The notes beneath the pieces were generated by a model, which made no database searches, was not told the DNA's origin, and worked only from the letters and a program-made list of their open reading frames with translations. A stretch of DNA of 64,000 nucleotides. It comes from CAVZCC01 sp963773765. Its GTDB lineage: Bacteria > Actinomycetota > Acidimicrobiia > Acidimicrobiales > Microtrichaceae. Location: the NCBI GenBank assembly GCA_963773765.1, contig CAVZCC010000008.1, positions 186,001 through 250,000 of the forward strand, read 5' to 3'. The translations under genes and the position numbers were made by a program. Within the stretch, counting starts at the first letter, position 1; every line of letters starts with the position of its first letter. This document shows positions 8,268 through 16,739 of this stretch, piece after piece.

Positions 8268-9927
8268 CAGCCCGAGGCGTGCAGCAGCCCGAACACCAAC
8301 CCGTCGGTCAGGGCCTTCCACGACGCCTCGATGATGTTCGGCGACACACCGATGGTGGTCCACGTCCGTCGCCGTCGGCGAAGTCGATCAGCACCCGGAC
8401 CACGGCCCCGGTGTCGGCGGCCCGGACGTCGGTCCGTCCAGGACGCGGACCCTGAAGTCGGTCAGGTGGATGCCGGCGAGCGCCGGGTACCGGTCCGGAG
8501 CGCCGCGCGCAGCGCGGCGTCGAGCGCGTTGACCGGGACCGTTGCCCTCACCGACCGATGCCAGGCGGTCGTCGCCGACCCAGAGCTTCACCGTCGCCTC
8601 GGTCGACAGGTCGACCTCGCACCGGTCGAGCGAGGCGGCGCCCTCCCGGTGGTAGCGAGGACACCCGGTAGGCCTCGCACCGAGAAGTACTCCTGTTCCC
8701 AGCCGCGCGGCCCGCCGCATGAGCAGCTCGAGCGAGGCGTCGGCGGCCTCGAAGACGAACCCCTCGGCCTCGAGCTCCTTGAGCCGCTCGGACAGCTCCG
8801 CCGCGGCCCGGTCGTCCAGCTCGACGCCGAACTCGGCGGCCTTCATCGACATGCCGGCCCGACCGCCCAGGTCCGACACCAGCACCCGGGTGCGGTTGCC
8901 GACCACGCGCGGGGTCGATGTGCTCGTAGCTGGCGCCCCCGACCTTGCCGAGCGCCGAGGTGTGCAGGCCGCCCTTGTGGGCGAACGCCGAGGACCCCAC
9001 GTAGGGGTCCGCCGGGTGCGGCGGCAGGTTGACCAGCTCCGCCACGTGGCGCGACACCGCGGTGAGCCGCTCCATGCGGCCCTCGGGCAGCGTCGCGATG
9101 CCCATCTTCAGCGTCAGGTCGGGGATGACCGTCATGAGGTTGGCGTTGCCGGTGCGCTCGCCGTAGCCGTTGACGGTGCCCTGCACGTGGGTGGCCCCGC
9201 CGACCACGGCGGCGACCGAGTTGGCCACGGCGCACCCGGAGTCGTTCTGGGTGTGGATGCCGATGGTGGTGCCCTCGAAGTACGACACGACCTCCGCGGT
9301 GATGCGCTGCACCTCGTGGGGCAGCGACCCGCCGTTGGTGTCGCACAGCACCAGGCAGTCGGCGCCGTTGGTGGCGGCGGCCTCCAGCACCCGGAGCGCG
9401 TACTCGGGGTTGGGCTTGTAGCCGTCGAAGAAGTGCTCGGCGTCGAAGAACACCCGCAGGCCGGCGGCCGTGCAGGAACGCGCACCGACTCCGCCACCAT
9501 GGCCACGCCCTCGTCGAGCGTGGTGCGCAGCGCCTCGGTGACGTGGAAGTCCCAGCTCTTGCCGACGATGCAGACCGTCGAGGTGCCGGCGGCGACCAGC
9601 GCCCGCAGCGTCGGGTCGTCGTCGACCTGGCCGAGCGGGACGCCGGGTCGACCCGAACGCCACCAGCGTCGCGGTGTCCAGCTGCAGCTCCCCGCCGCGG
9701 CACGGCGGAAGAACTCCTCGTCCTTCGGGTTCGCCTGCGGGTAGCCGCCCTCGATCCAGTCGACGCCCAGCCAGTCGAGCTGCTCGGCGACGCGCAGCTT
9801 GTCCTCGACCGACAGCGAGATGCCCTCGAACTGCGCGCCGTCGCGCAGCGTGGTGTCGAAGATCTCGACACGGTCGTGGGCATCGCCGGGGGCGGCGCCC
9901 ACCTGGGGCAGGGCGGGATCGGCTCAT
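8268..9927 (-). CDS. cimA: (R)-citramalate synthase (several frameshifts)
   Basis: The enzyme condenses pyruvate and acetyl-CoA into citramalate, opening a threonine-independent route to 2-ketobutyrate and isoleucine. The N-terminus carries VEIFDTTLRDGAQFEGISLS, typical of the CimA branch of the LeuA/homocitrate synthase family, followed by DKLRVAEQLDWLGVDWIEGG. The TIM-barrel metal region HTQNDSGCAVAN is intact in another frame. The C-terminal allosteric domain is recognisable to the end near TIGVSPNIIEASWKAL. The coding frame shifts repeatedly along the gene, so no single open frame spans it. Length without errors would be about 550 residues, as in the family. The ATG at 9927 overlaps the ilvE stop (ATGA), indicating coupling. 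Confidence 0.85.
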
Positions 9928-10853
9928 GACACCAGTTCCACCCAGTCCTTGTAGCGGTCGACCTGGCCGCGGACGACCTTGGCGTACTCGGCCGCGATGG
10001 CGGTGGTCATCGGACCGGGGCACGGGATGGTCACGGTCGTCGACGGAGTTGACCGCGGACACCTCGGCCGCGGTGCCGCAGACGAACATCTCGTCGCAGA
10101 CGTACAGGTCCGACCGCGTCAGGTCGCCCTCGATGGCACTCGATGCCCAGGTCCTCGGCGAGGTGGCCATGACGGTGTCCTGGGTGAGGCCCTCGAGCGC
10201 GCCGGCCGACAGCCGGGCGGGGTGAGCAGCGCGCCGCCCGCGGGACACGAAGATGTTCTCCCCGGTGCACTCCGACACCAGGCCCTGGCCGGGTTGAGCA
10301 TGATCGCCTCGTCGTAGCCGGCGTTGAGCGCCTCGACCTTGGCCAGCGACGAGTTGACGTAGTTGCCGGTGGTCTTGGACGCGGGCGGCATGGAGTTGTG
10401 GTCGTGGCGCAGCCAGGTGCTGATCTTCATGCGCACGCCCTTGGTCACGGCGTCGTCGCCCAGGTAGGCGCCCCACGGCCAGCAGGCGATGGACACGTCG
10501 ACCGAGCACGGCAGGGTGTTGAGGCCCATCTCGCCGTAGCCGTAGTAGGCGATCGGCCGGATGTAGCACGACGGCAGACCCGGACTCGCGCACCACGAGC
10601 TTGGTGGCCTCGATCAGCTCGTCCACGGTGTAGGGGATCGTCCATGCCCATGATCTTGGCCGAGTTGAACAGGCGCTCGATGTGCTCGGTCAGGCGGAAG
10701 ATGCCGGGGCCGTTGGGCGTCTCGTAGGCCCGGATGCCCTCGAACACGCCCATGCCGTAGTGGAGCGTGTGGGTCAGCACGTGGATGCTGGGCCTCGTCC
10801 CACGGGACGAGCTCGCCGTTCATCCAGATCTTCTCGGTCGGTGTGATGGGCAT
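9924..10853 (-). CDS. ilvE: Branched-chain amino acid aminotransferase (several frameshifts)
   Basis: The class IV PLP-dependent transaminase makes valine, leucine and isoleucine from their keto acids. Visible blocks in shifting frames are PTEKIWMNGELVPWDEAQ, LHYGMGVFEGIRAYE, the lysine-bearing SKTTGNYVNSSLAKVEALNA, NPARAW near the SECTGENIF block, and DLYVCDEMFVCGTAAEV. Total length of about 310 residues matches BCAT. The frame changes several times, as in its neighbours. ATG 10853 lies one base after the leuB stop, and its own stop overlaps cimA, so leuB-ilvE-cimA read as one operon. Confidence 0.87.
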
Positions 10854-10854
10854 C

Positions 10855-11880
10855 TCAGGCTCTCCTGGGCGTGCTGGTTGCGTTCTTGACGGCGTCGGCG
10901 ATGGCGTCGCCGATCTCGGTGGTGATCCCGGTGTAGCGCTCGGGCGACTCGCAGGCCGCGGCGACCTTGGCCGCGGCGTCGTCCTCGCCCAGGAACTCGA
11001 GCATGAGCCCGGCCGAGATGATGGCCGCGATCGGGTTGGCCAGGCTCTGGCCGGCGATGTCGGGAGCGGTGCCGTGCACCGGCTCGAACATGGACGGCCC
11101 GGTGCGGGCCGGGTTCAGGTTGGCCGACGCCGCGTAGCCCGACACCGCCGGCGACGGCGCCACCGAGGTCGGTGAGGATGTCGCCGAACAGGTTGTCGGT
11201 GACGATCACGTCGTAGCGCTCGGGCCGCTCGACGAAGTGGATGCAGGCGGCGTCGATGTGGTCGTAGCCGGTGTCGACCTGGGGGTACTCCTCGGCCACG
11301 CTCGTCGAACATCCGCTGCCACAGGTCACCGGCGAAGGTCAGCACGTTCTTCTTGTGCACCAGCGTGAGGTGCCGGCGCTCGGTGCCGGCGGCCTTGTCG
11401 AAGGCGTAGCGGATGCAGCGCTCGACACCCATGCGGGTGTTGACCGAGCCCTGGGTGGCGATCTCGTGCGGGGTGCCCTTGCGCAGGAACCCGCCCTCGC
11501 CGGCGTAGGTGCCCTCGGTGTTCTCGCGGATGACCTCGAAGTCGCATGCGGGGCGGCAGCCGGAACGGGCGCAGGTTGATGTACTGGTCCAGCTCGAACC
11601 GCATGCGCAGCAGGATCCCGCGCTCGACCAGGCCCGGCCGGGCGCCGACACGCCGACCGCGGGGTCGCCCACCGCGCCGAGCAGCAGGGCGTCCAGGCCG
11701 CGCCACTCCTCGAGCACCTCGTCGGGCAGCACGGTGCCGTCCTCGCAGGTAGCGGTGCGCGCCCAGGTCGTAGTCGGTCCGCTCGTAGTCGACGCCGGTG
11801 GCGTCGAGCACCTTGAGGGCCTCGGCGACGACCTCGGGGCCGATGCCGTCGCCGCCGATCACGCCGATCTTGTGGGTCAT
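10855..11880 (-). CDS. leuB: 3-isopropylmalate dehydrogenase (frameshifted)
   Basis: LeuB oxidises and decarboxylates 3-isopropylmalate in leucine synthesis, and in a cimA pathway may also process 3-methylmalate. The start MTHKIGVIGGDGIGPEV is diagnostic of the isocitrate/isopropylmalate dehydrogenase family. EVIRENTEGTYAGEGG and the NAD-site motif VHGTAPDIAGQSLANP are clear. The 1026-base extent corresponds to the normal length of about 340 residues, but at least three frame changes occur (near 11165, 11300 and 11545). It is the first gene of leuB-ilvE-cimA and is preceded by a two-hairpin leader with a U-run. Confidence 0.88.
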
Positions 11881-11934
11881 GGGGTACTGCTCCAGGGATG
11901 GGGACTCGGGCCGGGTGCTCGATCGGGCGGGTGC

Positions 11935-11962
11935 AAAAGAAAACCGCCCACACGGTGGACGG
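11935..11962 (-). terminator. Intrinsic terminator in the leuB leader (candidate attenuator)
   Basis: On the minus strand an 8-bp stem (arms 11955-11962 and 11944-11951, loop CGT, one G-T pair) is followed at once by TTTTCTTTT. It lies about 55 bases before the leuB start and downstream of a putative promoter, so it would terminate the leuB transcript unless read-through is allowed. Confidence 0.65.
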
Positions 11963-11968
11963 TGAGGA

Positions 11969-11994
11969 GCGCACGTCGGGACGGCGACGTGCGC
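11969..11994 (-). promoter_or_regulatory. Upstream hairpin of the leuB leader
   Basis: Arms GCGCACGTCG (11969-11978) and CGACGTGCGC (11985-11994) pair over 10 bp around a 6-base loop. It would sit at the very 5' end of a transcript from the TATCAT element at 12001-12006 and immediately before the terminator hairpin. No Leu-, Ile- or Val-rich leader peptide is visible. Confidence 0.55.
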
Positions 11995-12000
11995 TAGCGA

Positions 12001-12028
12001 ATGATACGCTACCCGGGCGTGCGTCGAA
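12001..12028 (-). promoter_or_regulatory. Putative leuB operon promoter
   Basis: On the minus strand TATCAT (12001-12006) is a good -10 hexamer. TTCGAC (12023-12028), 16 bases upstream, is a poor -35. The same A/T-richer patch could also serve greA in the other direction. Confidence 0.4.
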
Positions 12029-12108
12029 CGACATGGCGCCAGATCTTACCCGCGGCGGCGTGCCGAGCCCGCACCCGGATTCCGCCGCCGGGCACCTACG
12101 CTGTGGCC

Positions 12109-12581
12109 ATGGCGAACCCCCACGAGCTGTCCCAGGCCGCCCACGACCGTCTCGTGGCCGAGCTCGAGGAGCTGCGCACCCACGGCCGCATCGAGCTGGC
12201 CGACCGGATCGAGCGGGCCCGTGAGCACGGCGACCTGAAGGAGAACGCCGAGTACCACGCGGCCAAGGAGGAGAAGGCGAAGATGGAGGCGCGCATCGCC
12301 CAGCTCTTCGGCATCCTCGAGAACGCCGTGATCGTCGACCCGCGGGGCGCCGACGAGGCCCGTCGCCGGCTCGCATCGTGCTGCTGCAGTACGAGGGCGA
12401 CGACGACGACGAGGCCGAGCGCTACCTGATCGGCTCGATCGAGGAGCGCCACGACGACCTGCACGTCGTGTCCCCCCAGTCGCCACTCGGCGAGGCGCTG
12501 CTCGGGGCCACGGCCGGCGACACGGTGAGCTACCAGGCCCCCACGGGCGACCTCCAGGTCATCGTCATGTCCGTGGAGTGA
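12109..12581 (+). CDS. greA: Transcription elongation factor GreA (one frameshift)
   Basis: GreA rescues backtracked RNA polymerase by stimulating transcript cleavage. The N-terminal coiled coil is clear, with the acidic tip region GDLKENAEYHAAKEEKAKME, and the C-terminal FKBP-like domain ends with SPLGEALLGATAGDTVSY. Near 12370 the frame changes: restoring one G in a GG run turns the junction into EARRRARIVLLQYEG, the expected family sequence. Corrected length is about 157 residues, normal for GreA. The ATG at 12109 is preceded by no strong Shine-Dalgarno. It is divergent from leuB. Confidence 0.9.
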
Positions 12582-12677
12582 GCGGCCCGCCCCTCGGACC
12601 TGACCCCTCGGTCCGCCCTCGACCCGGTCCTGATTCCTCCCTAGCCTCGGCGGTCCACCGACCGAGGAGTCACCGCC

Positions 12678-13044
12678 ATGCTCAAGGGGTTCAAGGAGTT
12701 CATCAGCCAGGGCAGCGTCGTCGACCTGGCCGTCGGCGTCGTCATCGGCGGCGTGTTCGGTGCCGTCGTGGTCTCGTTCACCAACGACGTCCTGATGGCC
12801 TTCATCGGCGCCATCTTCGGCAAGCCCACGCTTCAACGACCTGACGTTCACCATCGGCGACGGGATCATCTACTACGGCCGGTTCCTGACCGCGCTCGTG
12901 ACGTTCCTCATCACCGCGGCGGCGATCTACTTCGTGGTCGTCGTGCCCATCAACGCCATGCGCAACCGGTCCGGCAAGCCGGAGGACGAGAAGTCCAACG
13001 AGGAGAAGATGGTGGAGCTGCTGGAGCAGATCGCCAGCAAGTGA
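12678..13044 (+). CDS. mscL: Large-conductance mechanosensitive channel MscL (one frameshift)
   Basis: MscL opens under membrane tension to release solutes during osmotic downshift. The start MLKGFKEFISQGSVVDLAVG and the first membrane helix AVGVVIGGVFGAVV match the family well; the second helix FLTALVTFLITAAAIYFVVV and the charged C-terminal bundle EEKMVELLEQIASK follow. A single extra base near 12831 breaks the frame between GAIFGKP and FNDLTFTIGDG. Corrected length is about 122 residues, at the short end for MscL. ATG 12678 is preceded by GAGGAG-like sequence. Confidence 0.9.
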
Positions 13045-13050
13045 TGCTCC

Positions 13051-13067
13051 CCTCCCCGGCGGGGAGG
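13051..13067. terminator. Hairpin between convergent mscL and ppx/gppA
   Basis: CCTCCCC (13051-13057) pairs with GGGGAGG (13061-13067) around GGC in the 30-base gap between two converging genes. There is no T-run; I infer a bidirectional terminator. Confidence 0.45.
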
Positions 13068-13074
13068 ACGACGA

Positions 13075-14659
13075 TCAGGCCCCGGCCACGATGTGGACCT
13101 CGGCGCCCAGCAGCTCGGCCAGGAGCCCCACCCGTTCCGTGGCCGTGTACCGCTCCAGCGCCAGGTCCGCGTCGTCGTCGCCCACCATGGCGATGGTGAC
13201 GGTGTCACCCTCGTCCTTGACGTCGACGTGGTCGACCGCGGCGTCGTGGTTGCGGTCCATGCCGATGGCCACCCGCAGCAGTGCGGCCATGGCCCGAACC
13301 GCGAGCCTGGTCCTCCGCCCCCAGCGCCGCGAACTCCGGGTGCTTGTCCACCGACGGCGGGCTCTTGCGGTGGTACCGGGCCACCAGGGCGATCACCTCG
13401 ATCTCGCGGTCGGTGAACCCCATCAGGTGCTCCGAGTTCCGGATGACGTAGTAGCTGTGCTTGTGGTGCCCGGAGTGGGAGATGAACAGCCCGGCGTTGG
13501 CCAGGAGCGCACCGGCCTCCAACAGCTCCCGTTCCGTGTCGCCCAGGCCCAGTCGTGCCCCGAGGGCGTCGTGGAGCTGCAGGGCCAGGCGGGACACCTG
13601 CACCGAGTGCTCCGGGTCGTCGTCGCACAGCTCCATGAGGTGGAACACCGATGCCCGGCGCAGCTCCGACAGGTGGTGCAGGGTGCCACCGCGCAGGCGG
13701 TGCAGGCCGTCCAGGAGGACGCCCTCCCGCAACGCGTACTCCGAGATCGTGAGCTCCTCGATGCCCAGGGCCTCGCACACCTGCTCCAGCACCACGGCAC
13801 CGCCCAGCAGGATGTCGGCCCGGTTGGCATCGATGCCCGGCAGCCGGCGCCGCACGTCGGTGGTGGGGGCGGACGCCAGGTCGTTGATCACCTTGCCCAG
13901 CTGGCGGCGGGCCAGGACGGCACCGTTCATGGTCTGGGGCACCTCACCCCCCTTGCGGGCCACGGCCATGGCGGCCAGCGCCTCCGCCGTGCCCGACGAC
14001 GCCACCGCCACGTCGAAGCTCAACCGCCCCGCCTCGTGGACCATCGGGGCCAGGCGGGCCCGGACGTAGCGGCGGCACCGGTCCAGCGCGTCGCCGGCCA
14101 CCTCGCCGTCGGGGAAGAACCGCCGGGTCATGCGCAGTGAGCCCAGCTTGATGGAGCGGGCGTAGTCGACGTGCTCGCCGTGGCCGAACAGGACCTCCGT
14201 CGAGCCGCCACCCACGTCGATCAGCACCAGCTCCCGGTCGAACACCGGGAGCGCCTGCAGCACCCCCAACTGGATGAGCCGGGCCTCCTCGTAGCCGGAG
14301 ATCACGTTGACCTCCACGCCGGCCTCGTCGTGGGCACGGTCCAGGAACTCCTGGGCGTTCTGGGCCTCCCGCACCGCCGAGGTGGCCACCGCGAACACGG
14401 TCGCGCCCCAGGAGTCGGCCAGGGAGCGGCACCGGTCCAGCGCGGCCACACCCCGGTCGATGGCGTCCCGCTCCAGGTGCTTCATCTCGCCCCGGCCCGA
14501 CCCCAGCCGGACCATCTCCTTCTGGCGGGTGATGACCTCGAACCGGTCGTTGCCGGCCACCCTGGCCAGGACCATGTGCACGGAGTTGGTGCCGATGTCG
14601 ATGGCGGCCAGGAGGTCCGGGACCGGCGGGCCGCTGCGGGGGCCGGGGGTGGCGACCAT
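13075..14659 (-). CDS. Ppx/GppA exopolyphosphatase family protein (one frameshift)
   Basis: The protein has the ASKHA-type phosphatase core: AAIDIGTNSVHMVLA near the start, AVATSAVREAQN, NVISGYEEARL, and LVLIDVGGGSTEV as the phosphate loop. An HD-like C-terminal region follows, with LANAGLFISHSGHHKHSYYV. Such enzymes hydrolyse polyphosphate or pppGpp; the sequence does not separate the two. The last 70 residues (from AMAALLRVAIGMDRN) are in another frame, and a one-base indel near 13300 reconnects them. Start chosen at ATG 14659 (MVATPGPRSG), because the upstream in-frame sequence is low-complexity and overlaps the spacer to divergent rsgA. Confidence 0.88.
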
Positions 14660-14743
14660 GGACCGAGTGTACGTCCACCCCCGAGGCGCCCCCCATCCCC
14701 GACACCCGCAGGTCGACCCCCGTGCGTGGCAGCATCGGGGCAC

Positions 14744-15856
14744 ATGGAACCCGGGACCACCGACCAGCCGAGCGCTCCCGACGGGCAGCGACCGCCGGCG
14801 TGGGACCCTGCCTGGGAGCAGGCCTGGACCGAGGCGGCCGCGTCGGGGGTCGCCCCCGCCGGCTCACGACCGACCCGGGTGGTCCGCATCGACAAGGGCG
14901 GCATCACCGCCGCCTCCGGCGACGGGGACGAGCGGCTGGTGATCGCGGCCAAGGCGTCCCGGCGGGTGGCCGTCGGCGACGTGTGCGCGCTGGACCCGGC
15001 GGTGGGGCGGATCGAGGCCATCCTCGCCCGCCGCACCGTGTTCGAACGACGCTCCCCCGGCGTCGGGCGGGACGAGATGCGCCTGGAGTCCCGGGCCGTC
15101 GCCGCCAACATGGACCACGTCCTGGTGCTGCAGCCGCTCGACCCGGGCATCAACCTCACGCGCCTGGCCCGGGAGCTGGTCCTGGCCTGGGAGAGCGGGG
15201 CGACACCGGTGGTGGTGCTGACCAAGGCCGACCTCGTCCCTGCGTTCGAGGCGGAGGAGCAACGGGCGGAGGCGACCCGCTTCGCCCCCGGGGCGGAGGT
15301 GCACGTGGTGTCGACCAAGGTCGCGGGCGGGGTCGACCCGTTGCGACCGCTCATCACCGACGGGCACGTCCTGGCGTTGCTGGGCGCCTCCGGTGCGGGC
15401 AAGTCCTCGCTGGCCAACGCGCTGGCCGGCCGCGCCGTCCAGCTGGTGGCCGAGGTGCGCGAGGGCGACCGGCGGGGCCGACACACCACCAGTGCGGGCC
15501 AGATGATCCACCTGGCCGACGGCGCCTGGCTGATCGACACCCCCGGCATCCGCGGCGTCGGCCTGTGGGACGCCGACGAGGGCCTGGAGCGGGCCTTCTC
15601 GGACCTGGCCCCCTTCGCAGGCGACTGCCGGTTCGTGGACTGCACCCACACCTCCGAGCCCGGGTGCGGGCTGCTGGCCGCGGTGGAGCGCGGCGACGTG
15701 ACCGCGGACCGGCTGGCGGTGTGGCAGGAGCTGGTCGGCGAGCTGGAGTCGCTCGAGGCCGACCTGGAGGTGCGCGACCGGGAGCGGGAGCGCCAGGTCA
15801 ACCAGCAGGCCCGCCACCGGGCCCGGGGCCGCGACCACGACCAGGGCACGACCTGA
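14744..15856 (+). CDS. rsgA: Ribosome small subunit-dependent GTPase A
   Basis: RsgA is a circularly permuted GTPase acting in late 30S maturation. The permuted motif order is visible: G4 TKAD, then G1 GASGAGKSSLANAL, then G3 DTPGIRGVG. An N-terminal OB-fold (about residues 45-115) precedes the G domain and a zinc-binding CRFVDCTHTSEPGCG lies downstream. At 370 residues it is of normal length with an extra Pro/Trp-rich N-terminal extension of about 40 residues. ATG 14744 is divergent from ppx/gppA (84-base gap), and the gene ends just before a strong nested hairpin. Confidence 0.93.
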   Translation: MEPGTTDQPSAPDGQRPPAWDPAWEQAWTEAAASGVAPAGSRPTRVVRIDKGGITAASGDGDERLVIAAKASRRVAVGDVCALDPAVGRIEAILARRTVFERRSPGVGRDEMRLESRAVAANMDHVLVLQPLDPGINLTRLARELVLAWESGATPVVVLTKADLVPAFEAEEQRAEATRFAPGAEVHVVSTKVAGGVDPLRPLITDGHVLALLGASGAGKSSLANALAGRAVQLVAEVREGDRRGRHTTSAGQMIHLADGAWLIDTPGIRGVGLWDADEGLERAFSDLAPFAGDCRFVDCTHTSEPGCGLLAAVERGDVTADRLAVWQELVGELESLEADLEVRDRERERQVNQQARHRARGRDHDQGTT

Positions 15857-15864
15857 CCACCGCG

Positions 15865-15911
15865 TTCCTGCGTCACTGATCGGTGGGGCTCACCGAGAAG
15901 TGACGCAGGAA
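15865..15911. terminator. Nested inverted repeat between convergent rsgA and methyltransferase
   Basis: TTCCTGCGTCACT (15865-15877) pairs perfectly with AGTGACGCAGGAA (15899-15911), and inside it TCGGTG pairs with CACCGA. The two stems are separated by GA on each side, giving a long symmetrical hairpin 8 bases after the rsgA stop and 17 bases before the stop of the opposing gene. It is probably a bidirectional terminator. Confidence 0.7.
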
Positions 15912-15928
15912 GCCGCGGGGTGCGTCCC

Positions 15929-16702
15929 TCAGCGCTTGCGGAGGTGCCAGACCTGTTCGGACGGGAACCGGGAGGCCCACTCGGCGGTGACGAAGTACCG
16001 GACCTCCGGGCCTGCGGCAGGGCTCTGCAGCTCCCGGAAGTCCAGGACCTCGAACCCGGTGCGGCGGAACAGGCCGAACCAGTCCGAGATGGGCAGGTTG
16101 AACTCCACCCCGCCCGGCTCGTCCACCGCGTCGGTCCAGTCCAGCCGGTGCAGGCCGAAGTAGTCCCGCTCCAGCTTGTCGGTGACCGGGATCGATCCGT
16201 CCTGCGGCGAGCACACCATGGCCAGCGTTCCCGTGCCCAGGAACAGCAGCTCACCCCCGGGGCGCAGCACCCGGTGCGCCTCCGGGATCCAGGTGTACGG
16301 GTCGCACCAGATGGCGGCGCCGTACTCGGACACCGCCAGGTCGAAGCACCCGTCGCGGAACGGCAACCGTTCGGCATCGCCGTGCAGCAGCGGCAGGGGC
16401 AGCCCGTGCTGCGCCGAGAGCCGGCGGGCGGTGGCCAGCTGGCGCGACGAGTTGTCCAGGCCAACCGCCCGGGCGCCCCGCCGGGCCAGCCAGGCCGAGA
16501 CGTACCCGGTGCCGCACCCGAGCTCGATGGTCCGCATCCCGGTCAGGTCCACCGGCAGCAGGCCCAGTTCCGACTCGGGGATCCCCCACATGCCCCAGGT
16601 GGGGTCCGGCTCGGCCCAGGACCGCTCGCCGGAGGCGACCCAGTCGTCGGCCTGGCCGTCCCAGTGGGCCCGGTTCACCTGCACGTGGTCCTGGTCCGTC
16701 AC
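15929..16702 (-). CDS. Class I SAM-dependent methyltransferase
   Basis: The 257-residue protein has the SAM-binding glycine motif TIELGCGTGYVSAWLARRG (motif I), an acidic residue at the end of strand 2 (AVGLDNSS), and DLAVSEYGAAIWCDP followed by HRVLRPGGELLFL (motifs II-III), as in the UbiE/Methyltransf_11 group. The substrate cannot be deduced. The start is GTG 16702 (VTDQDHVQVNRAHW); upstream in-frame sequence is non-protein-like and runs into the next gene. It lies 37 bases downstream of the large lipoprotein gene in the same direction. Confidence 0.85.
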   Translation of the reverse strand: MTDQDHVQVNRAHWDGQADDWVASGERSWAEPDPTWGMWGIPESELGLLPVDLTGMRTIELGCGTGYVSAWLARRGARAVGLDNSSRQLATARRLSAQHGLPLPLLHGDAERLPFRDGCFDLAVSEYGAAIWCDPYTWIPEAHRVLRPGGELLFLGTGTLAMVCSPQDGSIPVTDKLERDYFGLHRLDWTDAVDEPGGVEFNLPISDWFGLFRRTGFEVLDFRELQSPAAGPEVRYFVTAEWASRFPSEQVWHLRKR

Positions 16703-16739
16703 CGGCCCAGCATCATCGATCGCCGGCGCGGCGCGCCGC

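Noticed and set aside
11880..12060. Leu-rich leader peptide before leuB
   Set aside because: Frames after the putative start site encode mixed sequence (for example STVWAVFFCTRP) with no run of Leu, Ile or Val codons before the hairpin.
8268..12840. Real pseudogenes of leuB, ilvE and cimA (auxotroph)
   Set aside because: The adjacent greA and mscL carry the same kind of errors in homopolymers, and the other branched-chain genes are intact, so sequence error is the simpler reading.
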